Positions 1 to 5,775 are shown, counted from the stretch's first letter. The stretch: DNA of 8,818 nt from Syntrophobacter sp. DG_60 (GCA_001304365.1 LJNA01000057.1:1-8818), one strand, 5' to 3'. Notes: generated by a model not told the origin, from the letters alone. A program made the numbers and translations.

Positions 1-329
1 GCCTTGGCACTGACCCATCCACACCAAGGGCACCCAGTGCTTATGAGTTCTTCAGCCGGCACTCGCTTACCACACTGCGGGCATTCTTCTTTGGCTATAA
101 TTGCCTCTTTCCAGGCAGGTGTCTTAAGAGTAGTTCCGGATGGAAATTCTAATCCATATTTGGCAGCGGTCTCAAACGATGCCAAGGCCGCCCTGATTTT
201 TATACCCAAAAGCTCAACGCCCACAACAGAAATAGTAATATCGGCATTAATTACCAATCCCTTGTCCAAGATTTTGTCTACTACATCAACTAAGGTGTCG
301 GCACCATCTCTTGTTGCCTCAATGGCCAT
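1..329 (-). CDS. GvpA/GvpJ-family gas vesicle protein with C-terminal zinc ribbon (3' end outside window)
   Basis: The 109 visible codons begin with MAIEATRDGADTLVDVVDKI and continue as a gas-vesicle shell-family domain (about residues 10-65). Its hallmarks are ILDKGLVINAD, the SVVGVELLGIKIR strand region and ASFETAAKYGLEF. Family members form or cap the protein wall of gas vesicles. The ADITISVVG wording looks more like minor shell paralogues (GvpJ, GvpM, GvpS) than the main GvpA, so I give no symbol. A zinc ribbon follows: CPQC at 83-86 and CPWC at 100-103, about 13 residues apart, which the usual shell protein lacks. The ATG at 329 is preceded by GGAGGAGA (331-338). The frame is still open at base 1, so more C-terminal sequence exists. 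It is the last visible gene of the minus-strand run. The domain call is firm; the subfamily is not. Confidence 0.88.
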   Translation of the reverse strand, partial: MAIEATRDGADTLVDVVDKILDKGLVINADITISVVGVELLGIKIRAALASFETAAKYGLEFPSGTTLKTPAWKEAIIAKEECPQCGKRVPAEELISTGCPWCGWVSAK

Positions 330-399
330 TTCTCCTCCATGATAGAAAATAAATCCCAATGACAAATGTCAAAATCCCAATGATTAAATTCCAATTCAT
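319..399 (-). CDS. Possible 26-residue membrane peptide encoded by repeat A
   Basis: This short ATG-to-TGA frame starts MNWNLIIGILTFVIGI, forms one hydrophobic helix (about residues 3-19) and ends with basic residues (WRRNGH). Its 3' end overlaps the start of the GvpA-like gene by 11 bases, an arrangement that could couple their translation. Most of it lies inside a dispersed repeat. The other copy of that repeat, at the gvpG start, encodes almost the same helix. I see no strong ribosome binding site. It may be a chance frame in a repeat; the two-copy conservation and the overlap are the only support. Confidence 0.25.
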   Translation of the reverse strand: MNWNLIIGILTFVIGIYFLSWRRNGH

Positions 400-407
400 T
401 TGTCATT
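351..407. repeat. Dispersed repeat, family 1, copy A
   Basis: This 57-base segment matches 4249-4305 with two mismatches. It contains a perfect 11-base inverted repeat (358-368 with 397-407, AATGACAAATG/CATTTGTCATT) and an internal direct repeat AAATCCCAATGA at 351-362 and 372-383. It fills most of the 96-base gap between the 3D-domain gene and the GvpA-like gene. I see no convincing promoter or terminator in the gap. Confidence 0.85.
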
Positions 408-425
408 TTTAATTTGTTATGCTTT

Positions 426-881
426 TCACCTCAAAAACACTACCCTTACTTCTCTTTTTCCAAACTTCCTTGCAAGCCGCTCATTTTTCAAAAAGACATC
501 AATGCGTTTTTTCCACCTGGTGTGCATCAGGTCATTTATTTCGTAGATTCCAAGCCCTTCAATATAAATCCTGCCTCCAAACTTCCACCCGGAATAAAAC
601 AAATCACGGCTTACAGCCACAGTGCCAACCTTTGGCCTTGTGCCCGAGGCCGTTACAAGAGGTGTACCGTCGCACTGCCTCTTTGTTGGACTATAAGCAG
701 TCACAGTGCAAAGCCTTACCATTTTGGACTCCGTAGCCTTTAATGAAGCCACTTCTTGCCCAAGATCAAGAACCTGATTCTCAAGGCATAGGAACTTATG
801 GCTAAGTATAAAAGCCATATTTAGCGCACCGAACCAACAAACCAAAAGAACATAAATGAATATTCTAGCTAACATGTTCAT
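426..881 (-). CDS. Membrane-anchored 3D-domain protein (double-psi beta-barrel), possible cell-wall enzyme
   Basis: This 151-residue protein has a single N-terminal hydrophobic segment (about residues 5-27), which could be an uncleaved anchor. A short linker follows, then a 3D domain (about 58-150). Visible motifs are VTAYSPT (60-66), TASGTRPKVGTVAVSRDL, FGGRIYIEGLGIYEIND and RIDVF. D93, D117 and D128 fit the three aspartates that name the family. The domain shares its fold with MltA-type lytic transglycosylases and occurs in proteins acting on peptidoglycan, so a periplasmic or envelope role is likely; the exact reaction is not shown. The gene sits 27 bases after the upstream small gene. The ATG at 881 has only a weak upstream GGGATGG; ATG at 875 is an alternative. 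Its link to gas vesicles is positional only. Confidence 0.82.
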   Translation of the reverse strand: MNMLARIFIYVLLVCWFGALNMAFILSHKFLCLENQVLDLGQEVASLKATESKMVRLCTVTAYSPTKRQCDGTPLVTASGTRPKVGTVAVSRDLFYSGWKFGGRIYIEGLGIYEINDLMHTRWKKRIDVFLKNERLARKFGKREVRVVFLR

Positions 882-908
882 AAATACTGCAGGCCATCCC
901 TTTTCTCT

Positions 909-1253
909 TTAATGGATGCACCTTTGCGAACCCAGCAGCTCTGGAGTTACTTTCAAGTGCTTTTCTACTTGGTCAAAAAAGAGTTTTTTCATTTCCTGTT
1001 GGTCTTCTGTTGAACCATCAAGTAAAAAACTCACAACCGCACTGAGCAGCAAGTTAAAAATCTGCTTGGGGTCTGTAATGTTGAAGTACAGCATCCTTAC
1101 GCCAAACTCCTTTATAAACATGGCCATAGTTGGTTGCCGTCTCTCTACACTAACCACCAGCTCCTTCAAGAACTCTCTCTGCTTTTGCCTAAACTCCTCG
1201 GTTTTCATGTACTCCAATATCTCCTCTTTGGTCAGTGCTTTTTTTTCACTCAT
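909..1253 (-). CDS. Small conserved-looking protein of unknown function (114 aa)
   Basis: I do not recognise a family. The protein is charged and apparently helical. It has a lysine/glutamate-rich N-terminus (MSEKKALTKEEILEYMKTEE), a mixed middle with MLYFNITDPKQIF and a more hydrophobic stretch LLLSAVVSFLLDG (about 79-91) too short and broken to call a membrane helix with confidence. No signal peptide or metal motif is visible. Its ATG overlaps the stop of the preceding small gene in an ATGA junction. AAGGAA (1261-1266) lies seven bases upstream of the ATG. The junction and ribosome binding site make it a believable gene in the operon. Its position within a gvp cluster suggests an accessory role, which is inference. 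Confidence 0.7.
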   Translation of the reverse strand: MSEKKALTKEEILEYMKTEEFRQKQREFLKELVVSVERRQPTMAMFIKEFGVRMLYFNITDPKQIFNLLLSAVVSFLLDGSTEDQQEMKKLFFDQVEKHLKVTPELLGSQRCIH

Positions 1254-1477
1254 TGTATTGTTCCTTTTGCCTCCATCATTTGTTTATGGGCTTCATAGAA
1301 TTCCATTATCAAAAGGTCTATTGCAGTAGCAAATTCTGGCAAAGTAGGAGCTTTACTGAGGTTGGTCTGTATAAATAACATTAAATCACTCCAAAACATT
1401 TGCCTCAGTTCTTTTACTACATCTTTTCTAACTTTCCATTCGTCCTGTCTAATCCTTTTTGCTTTCTGTCCGTTCAT
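1250..1477 (-). CDS. Small protein of unknown function (75 aa)
   Basis: This is a 75-residue, mostly helical-looking protein with a very basic N-terminus (MNGQKAKRIRQDEWKVRKD) and an amphipathic middle containing FWSDLMLFIQTNL and FATAIDLLIMEFYEAHKQM. I recognise no domain. It is linked by an ATGA overlap to the next gene (start 1253). Its own ATG overlaps the stop of a possible 22-residue frame upstream. The ribosome binding site is weak, so translation may depend on coupling. It could work with the 114-residue protein as a pair; I see only vague resemblance between the two and do not claim they are homologous. Confidence 0.65.
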   Translation of the reverse strand: MNGQKAKRIRQDEWKVRKDVVKELRQMFWSDLMLFIQTNLSKAPTLPEFATAIDLLIMEFYEAHKQMMEAKGTIQ

Positions 1478-1542
1478 TCTTTATTTTCCATCTCTTCCAA
1501 TAAAGCCCTTCTTCTTTCCTCCTTTTTTTTCTTAGTTCCCAT
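1474..1542 (-). CDS. Possible 22-residue charged microprotein bridging two genes
   Basis: An ATG at 1542 opens a 22-codon frame (start MGTKKKKEERRRALLEEM) ending in TGA at 1474-1476. It overlaps the end of the ArsA-like gene by 11 bases and overlaps the ATG of the 75-residue gene as ATGA. It therefore spans the 54-base gap between the ArsA-like gene and the 75-residue gene. The product would be a lysine/arginine-then-glutamate helix. No Shine-Dalgarno sequence was noted for it. It may instead be a chance frame or a leader whose translation delivers ribosomes to the next start. Confidence 0.3.
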   Translation of the reverse strand: MGTKKKKEERRRALLEEMENKE

Positions 1543-3583
1543 ACATGATATTTGAAACTTTCACCAAGCTCTCTATTCCACTAATCTCATGGGCAAATAA
1601 TGGCACTAGGGTAATTGAATATCCCTTGGACTCCTGGGCCTTGAATTGTTCTATATATTTTTGCTGCTCCTCTCTCTTGCAGGCACAAAAATCGCACTCT
1701 GTAGGAGGAATTACCATGTTAACAACCATGTATGAACAAGGGATTTTAAGCCTTTTTAGATTAGAAAGAAGTCGCCCTGTTTCTGCTACAGCCATGGCCT
1801 CAGGGATGGTTATAGCTACAAACTCAGTTTTTTGAGAATCAGTAAGGGCCTCTTTAATCTTTCTTACAGATTTAGATAGCTCTATCGTCTTTTCTGCCGC
1901 CTTACCCAGGTGTACTACTCCTTTATATTTAATGAGTAATCTAAAAAAGGTGTTTAGCCACTCCCTGATTAGGTCAGGAATCTCTAAAAAACGCAGCAGA
2001 TGCCCTGTAGGGGCAGTATCCAAGATAAAAAAATCGTATCTTCCTTCATCTTGAAGGTCCATAATCTTCTTTAAGACCATGATTTCATCCAGTCCTGGTG
2101 GAGAAAGGGAGATAAGTTTAGTCATTACCTCCCTATCAAACTTTATATCTATTCCCTTGCTAAGAAATTTATCGAATATCTCTTCTATACTTTCTCTATA
2201 TTCTTTCTTCAGGTCATCAAATAATCTTATGGCGTCAATTTCTAAGGCAAAAAGGTTAGTTTCTTTAGATTGTAGATGGTAGATTGTAGATGGTAGATGT
2301 TGTTCTTTCTCGGCCCTGTCTTTATTCACATCTGACATCTGACATCTGACATCTGCCTTATAATAAATTGACGTGATCTTATCCCTGATTTCTTGGCTGA
2401 AGCTATCAGAGAGAGAGTGGGCAGGATCTGTAGAAAAAATAAGGACTTTTTTATCAGGATTGTGTCTGGCCATACATAAGGCACTAGCTGCTGCTATGGA
2501 GGTCTTACCAACTCCCCCTTTTCCTCCAAATAGTAGAAATTTTGGCCTTTTTTCCAAAAGACCAGACATCCTTGCTTCTGTGTAGGAAAATGCCTTAACT
2601 TTAGCCTTTGGATGACAAGTTAACTCATATGGGACTCCCCCAAATAGCATCTTGCCAAAATGAGATAAGTTATCTGTTCCTTGTATTTGATGGGGGAATA
2701 GTGGCATTTTTATTAAATTATAGTTGCCAAACTTCTCACCAATTTCTCTAAGGCTTTCTTCTTGACCCTTTCTTCTTAATGCACAAAATTCACATTCCCT
2801 TTCTTGTGCCACTTTATTTACTATGATGTTTCTCACTGGGATTCTGCAATCCTTTAGGGTGCTTAATAATCTCTGTGTTTCATAAATACTCATGGGTTCT
2901 GGGGTGGTGACAGGGACAAATTCGGTTGACTGGGAATCGCTTAAGAACATTGTTACTCTTTTTATGTCACTGGCCATGTTCTCCAAAAAATTATCAGCCT
3001 CGTCTTTCACGTATCGTCCAGCAAAGTGCCTGGCCAGGTAACGGTGTTTTGCTTGCATTAAGTTAGCTACTTCAATCCATTTTTCCATGTGCTCTGGTAA
3101 AGATAGAAGCCTAATAGTATGTCCTGTGGGGGCGGTATCTAAAATTATCAGGTCAAATTGTCTTTGTTTAAGCAGATTGGCCACCTCTATGATGGCTATT
3201 ACTTCATCTAAACCTGGAAGCGATAAGGAAAAGAACTTCTCTATATCCTGCCGGTCAAAGTAAGTCCCTCGTTCAGCCAATTTCTTCATGATATTCCCAT
3301 GTTCCTCTTTAAAGTCATCACCCAATTTGGGGGCATTTAGTTCCTGACCCCAAAGGTTATCCATACCTTTTATAGGAGCAATTTCCTCTCCTATTGAACA
3401 ATTAAAGCTATCTCCCAGGGAGTGGGCAGGATCGATAGAAACAATCAATATTTTTTTATCCTTTTTATTTTTTGTCAGATAAAGCGCAACAGCGGCTGCT
3501 ACTGTAGTTTTACCCACTCCGCCTTTTCCCCCAATGAGGATCAGTTGTAAATCCTCTTCTAAAAAACTCAAATTTTTCTTCAC
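1532..3583 (-). CDS. Tandem two-domain ArsA/Get3-like ATPase in a gas vesicle cluster
   Basis: The 683 residues contain two homologous ATPase halves. Each has a deviant Walker A motif GGKGGVGKT (18-26 and 353-361), a switch I DPAHS (51-55 and 386-390) and a switch II DTAPTGH (149-155 and 522-528). Each also has a CxxC pair (C264/C267 and C630/C633, the latter followed by C635). The family comprises ArsA, the arsenite-pump ATPase, and Get3/TRC40, which carries hydrophobic tail-anchored helices. The CxxC pairs resemble the zinc site of Get3 more than an arsenite site. No arsB or arsR gene is seen here. All catalytic motifs are intact in both halves. The second half has an extra segment (about 409-442) encoded by a repeat. 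Translation starts at GTG 3583, three bases after gvpO. An arsenic role is possible but poorly supported; handling hydrophobic Gvp proteins is inference. Confidence 0.88.
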   Translation of the reverse strand: MKKNLSFLEEDLQLILIGGKGGVGKTTVAAAVALYLTKNKKDKKILIVSIDPAHSLGDSFNCSIGEEIAPIKGMDNLWGQELNAPKLGDDFKEEHGNIMKKLAERGTYFDRQDIEKFFSLSLPGLDEVIAIIEVANLLKQRQFDLIILDTAPTGHTIRLLSLPEHMEKWIEVANLMQAKHRYLARHFAGRYVKDEADNFLENMASDIKRVTMFLSDSQSTEFVPVTTPEPMSIYETQRLLSTLKDCRIPVRNIIVNKVAQERECEFCALRRKGQEESLREIGEKFGNYNLIKMPLFPHQIQGTDNLSHFGKMLFGGVPYELTCHPKAKVKAFSYTEARMSGLLEKRPKFLLFGGKGGVGKTSIAAASALCMARHNPDKKVLIFSTDPAHSLSDSFSQEIRDKITSIYYKADVRCQMSDVNKDRAEKEQHLPSTIYHLQSKETNLFALEIDAIRLFDDLKKEYRESIEEIFDKFLSKGIDIKFDREVMTKLISLSPPGLDEIMVLKKIMDLQDEGRYDFFILDTAPTGHLLRFLEIPDLIREWLNTFFRLLIKYKGVVHLGKAAEKTIELSKSVRKIKEALTDSQKTEFVAITIPEAMAVAETGRLLSNLKRLKIPCSYMVVNMVIPPTECDFCACKREEQQKYIEQFKAQESKGYSITLVPLFAHEISGIESLVKVSNIMYGN
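2266..2355. repeat. Tandem-arm repeat lying in frame inside the ArsA-like gene
   Basis: On the plus strand one arm (2266-2299) is a 14-base unit, TAGATTGTAGATGG, present twice plus a partial unit. The other arm (2328-2355) is four exact copies of ACATCTG. A non-repetitive core of 28 bases separates them. The arms are roughly inverse-complementary (GTAGATG against CAGATGT). The coding frame stays open across the element, and about 102 bases (34 codons, 2258-2359) appear added compared with the protein's own first half. Confidence 0.85.
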
Positions 3584-3586
3584 ATA

Positions 3587-3853
3587 TTATTCTTCTACCT
3601 CTTCAGTATCTATACGCTTACGGAGCCTTTTACGGTTAAATTCTAGGACATTACCATCTTCATCCAGCCAAATATCATAGTTTGCCAGTATGTCCATACT
3701 ATCAGGTATGGAATGCTTCTCCACCATCTCCACGCTTACCCGCCATCCTCTCTCATCTTTGCTAATTGCTAAGGTAGAACCAATCTCTAAACCAGTAAGT
3801 TCACTCAATTGTGTCCGAGCCTTCTCAATTAATTGTGGTACAATTATTGCCAT
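3587..3853 (-). CDS. gvpO: Gas vesicle accessory protein GvpO
   Basis: The 88-residue product matches the GvpO domain. It has LIEKARTQLSELTGLEIG, then a GWRVSVEMVEKHSIPDSMDILANYD core (shown here only as GWRVSVEMVE and IPDSMDILANYD), LDEDGNVLEFNRKRLRKR and an acidic end. GvpO is a small soluble accessory protein of gas-vesicle clusters; its biochemical action is poorly defined. The frame is open up to 3949, but I place the start at ATG 3853 because AGGAGGA (3861-3867) lies seven bases upstream. The extra 32 codons come from repeat sequence unlike GvpO. The gene ends three bases before the GTG of the ArsA-like gene. The 102-base gap from gvpG is occupied by that repeat. Confidence 0.88.
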   Translation of the reverse strand: MAIIVPQLIEKARTQLSELTGLEIGSTLAISKDERGWRVSVEMVEKHSIPDSMDILANYDIWLDEDGNVLEFNRKRLRKRIDTEEVEE

Positions 3854-3860
3854 CTTTAAT

Positions 3861-3867
3861 TCCTCCT
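3861..3867 (-). promoter_or_regulatory. Strong ribosome binding site that fixes the gvpO start
   Basis: AGGAGGA on the minus strand lies seven bases before ATG 3853. It supports the shorter GvpO over the repeat-derived longer frame. Confidence 0.85.
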
Positions 3868-3872
3868 TTCTT

Positions 3873-3957
3873 TCTCGATGCTCGTTTCTCGATTCTCGAT
3901 GCTCGATTTGGATTTGGCAAGTCCAGGGCGAGTATCTAGTATCCAGCATCGAGCATC
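3873..3957. repeat. Tandem-arm inverted repeat between gvpG and gvpO
   Basis: Several CTCGAT/CTCG units (3873-3907) form one arm. AGTATCTAGTATCCAGC plus ATCGAGCATC forms the other arm (3931-3957). GATGCTCGAT (3898-3907) and ATCGAGCATC (3948-3957) are a perfect 10-base inverted pair. The outer arm includes part of the gvpG stop codon (3956-3958). The element accounts for most of the intergenic gap. A transcript hairpin is possible, but there is no T-run to suggest a standard terminator. Confidence 0.8.
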
Positions 3958-4297
3958 ATTCCTCCTTGTACTTCCTAATTGCCTCTAATCTTTCCATTAA
4001 TGCCTTTTCTTTTTCCTCATATTTTTCTTTGCTTATTTCATCCATCTCATAGCGCATCTGAAGCTCTAAAAGCTCCTCACGTACTCTGGATTCATCGGTC
4101 AACTCCTTTATTGCCGCATCTCTAAGAGTCTTTCCCATCCATATAGGTGCTTTTATAGGGATGGTTACTAAGGGAAATAACAAATCAAGTAATCCAAACC
4201 CTAGCCCTTTCTCTTTCTTTTCTACTTTCCTCCTTTTTGCCATACCCCAAATCCCAATGACAAATGACAAAATCCCAATGATTAAATCCCAATTCAT
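3956..4297 (-). CDS. gvpG: Gas vesicle protein GvpG with repeat-derived N-terminal helix
   Basis: The GvpG core occupies about residues 31-113: LLDLLFPLVTIPIKAPIW, then a charged helical part with VREELLELQMRYEMDEISKE and ending LMERLEAIRKYKEE. GvpG is a small accessory protein, thought to assist shell assembly together with GvpF/L. Family members usually start close to the LLDLLF region and have about 80-90 residues. Here the frame starts earlier with MNWDLIIGILSFVIGIWG, a hydrophobic helix encoded by the family 1 repeat. An internal ATG at 4243 (residue 19) would give a 95-residue protein without it. Neither start has a clear ribosome binding site. ATG 4297 lies 24 bases after the gvpF stop and could be coupled. 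Identity is firm; the start is uncertain. Confidence 0.85.
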   Translation of the reverse strand: MNWDLIIGILSFVIGIWGMAKRRKVEKKEKGLGFGLLDLLFPLVTIPIKAPIWMGKTLRDAAIKELTDESRVREELLELQMRYEMDEISKEKYEEKEKALMERLEAIRKYKEE

Positions 4298-4329
4298 TTG
4301 TCATTCTTCATTTGTAATTTGTCATTCAT
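4249..4329. repeat. Dispersed repeat, family 1, copy B (gvpF/gvpG junction)
   Basis: Bases 4249-4305 match 351-407 with two mismatches, including the 11-base inverted repeat (4256-4266 with 4295-4305). Here the element extends through additional ATTTGT/TCATTC units to about 4329. It spans the gvpF stop codon, the intergenic gap and the first gvpG codons. Confidence 0.85.
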
Positions 4330-5095
4330 GCCAGGTAACTACTATCTCCACAAAATTCCAAATGGGCACTGGTCCCACATACTTAAAGGTTATCCTCCCG
4401 TTATATTTTGTCCTTAATTCCTCTATCTTTTCATCAAATACCCTTTCTTGATTAACATCTACCAAAAAGGCGGCGTTTATTATCATCTTGTCACCAAAGG
4501 TCTTATTAGTCCGAAAATCGTGAGAAATCCCCTTTAAACAATTTAAAATCTCTCTTCCTTCCCTATTTTTCTTATCATCTAATGCAGATTTTACTATTTC
4601 TCCAAGTTTTATCTTTTGGTTCATCTTAAGAGGGTTTTCTAAGGCCAACTTCTTTTTTAATATTCTAATTTCTCTATTTTCTTCCACAATTTCGGCAAAG
4701 ATAACATTTATGTCAGTCCATAAGGCCTTTACACCTAATTCTACTTTGCCTTCCATCTCCTTCAGCAAATCTTTAAATTCCTGATATCTGTTTTTTAAAA
4801 CTTCATTCTTGATGGTTTTCTCGGGCGAAAGACTCCCTCTTCCCTCGGCTATAGTAGAAAATCTTACCGGAAGGACAGTATAATATTTCATTACCTCTTC
4901 CATCACTTCTTGATGAGCTATCATATTTTCCCTGCTAACAGCGTACTTTATAACTGGTGAATTACTTACCACAGCAGCAAGGTTCTCATAACGAACCATG
5001 TGTACTACATCACCTCTGCTGCCAATCCCTATAGGACCAAATGTCCTTTCTTCATTTGCGCCTGTTATGCAATAAATATATTTTCCTTCACTCAT
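4322..5095 (-). CDS. gvpF: GvpF/GvpL-family gas vesicle protein
   Basis: The 257-residue protein covers a full GvpL/GvpF domain. It begins KYIYCITGANEERTFGPIGI, followed by LAAVVSNSP, a LPVRFSTIAEG motif, GKVELGVKALW and the C-terminal FKYVGPVPIWNF. Known members bind the shell protein and other accessory Gvps and are required for vesicle formation. The start codon overlaps the previous stop in an ATGA junction (5092-5095), with no good separate ribosome binding site, so translation is probably coupled. It is a paralogue of the J-domain GvpL two genes upstream; this copy has no extra domain. The last two codons and the stop fall in a repeat. Naming F versus L is arbitrary. Confidence 0.92.
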   Translation of the reverse strand: MSEGKYIYCITGANEERTFGPIGIGSRGDVVHMVRYENLAAVVSNSPVIKYAVSRENMIAHQEVMEEVMKYYTVLPVRFSTIAEGRGSLSPEKTIKNEVLKNRYQEFKDLLKEMEGKVELGVKALWTDINVIFAEIVEENREIRILKKKLALENPLKMNQKIKLGEIVKSALDDKKNREGREILNCLKGISHDFRTNKTFGDKMIINAAFLVDVNQERVFDEKIEELRTKYNGRITFKYVGPVPIWNFVEIVVTWHE

Positions 5096-5775
5096 AGATT
5101 TTGTATTGGAGAAGCCAGATATTTTGCCAGCTTATCAAATTTCTCTTGATCCCTTCCATAAGTAAGTTCCTTAAAATACTCTTTTATCTTCTCCTGACTC
5201 TTTACCTTTTTTACTATGATATCCTTAGAAAGCAGAGGAATTACATCATGATAGGCCCCTATGAAAAGAACCCCTGTTTCTCTCTCCCTTAAGGTTTCAT
5301 TTATGTTTTTGGCTATAAATTCATCCCTTTTTTTCATAAGTTGGCTTTTATGTAATTTATATCCTATGTAAGCAAGAGACTTCTCAAATACTGACTTAGT
5401 TTGGGCAAGTTTAATAGTCTCTTCATACTCTTGCCTAAGAAGATCTACATCTTCTGTCTTTCTTATTTCCCCACCCCTTTTTACTAAATCAAGGACAAGC
5501 TCATAATTTTTACTTCCTCTTCTAGCCCCTTCTTCAACAATCTTTCTGCCTAATTTCCCACTTGCCATTAGACCATCCTGATAAATTTTTATATTAGTGG
5601 CCTCAATACTGCTAAAAAAATTGCTGATAGAATCCCAGAATAGGGCCACTGTCTGTTTGTGTTTTTTCCAACGCCGCTCTCCACATACCTCAATACTTCT
5701 TTTATTGATGACTGTTGCGATGTTCCCCAAATCGGCTTCCAAATGGATAACCGGTACATAAACTAACTCCCTCAC
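5092..5775 (-). CDS. Conserved gas-vesicle-cluster protein of unknown function
   Basis: The 227-residue soluble protein begins ELVYVPVIHLEADLG, has IKIYQDGLMASGKLG in the middle and ends with a segment containing KKRDEFIAKNINETLRE followed by GVLFIGAYHDVIPLLSKDI. From memory, these motifs recur in an uncharacterised bacterial and archaeal family. The RD...IA.NI...L...GVLFIGAxH pattern also recalls the C-terminal part of the TraB/Tiki (ChaN-like) fold with its GxxH motif (GAYH). That link is tentative because the N-terminal PVIH lacks the usual glycine. I see no signal peptide or membrane segment. It starts with GTG in a GTGA overlap with the GvpL-J stop and ends in an ATGA overlap with gvpF. 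It is thus held tightly between two gvp genes, which suggests shared function. Confidence 0.8.
   Translation of the reverse strand: MRELVYVPVIHLEADLGNIATVINKRSIEVCGERRWKKHKQTVALFWDSISNFFSSIEATNIKIYQDGLMASGKLGRKIVEEGARRGSKNYELVLDLVKRGGEIRKTEDVDLLRQEYEETIKLAQTKSVFEKSLAYIGYKLHKSQLMKKRDEFIAKNINETLRERETGVLFIGAYHDVIPLLSKDIIVKKVKSQEKIKEYFKELTYGRDQEKFDKLAKYLASPIQNL

Noticed and set aside
345..425. A promoter just upstream of the GvpA-like gene
   Set aside because: AT-rich hexamers can be picked out, but none with convincing spacing, and the repeat structure explains the composition.
916..1329. Plus-strand open frame of 137 codons, and similar plus-strand frames across the window (for example 4-342, 414-743, 3690-4052, 6790-7203)
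   Set aside because: Each lies opposite a minus-strand gene with clear domain or operon support, and the translations show no recognisable motif.
909..1477. The two small unknown proteins as paralogues of each other
   Set aside because: Only vague similarity in helical pattern; no convincing run of shared residues by eye.
2266..2355. Repeat inside the ArsA-like gene considered as evidence of a pseudogene
   Set aside because: The frame stays open and all motifs of the second ATPase domain after the insertion are intact.
1532..3583. Annotation as an arsenite-pump ATPase (arsA)
   Set aside because: No arsB, arsD or arsR gene is nearby. The CxxC pairs look Get3-like, and the context is gas vesicle genes.
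3873..3957. Repeat-rich intergenic stretch considered as a CRISPR array or rho-independent terminator
   Set aside because: The units are short, imperfect and contiguous, with no regular spacers. The inverted pair is far apart and no T-run follows.
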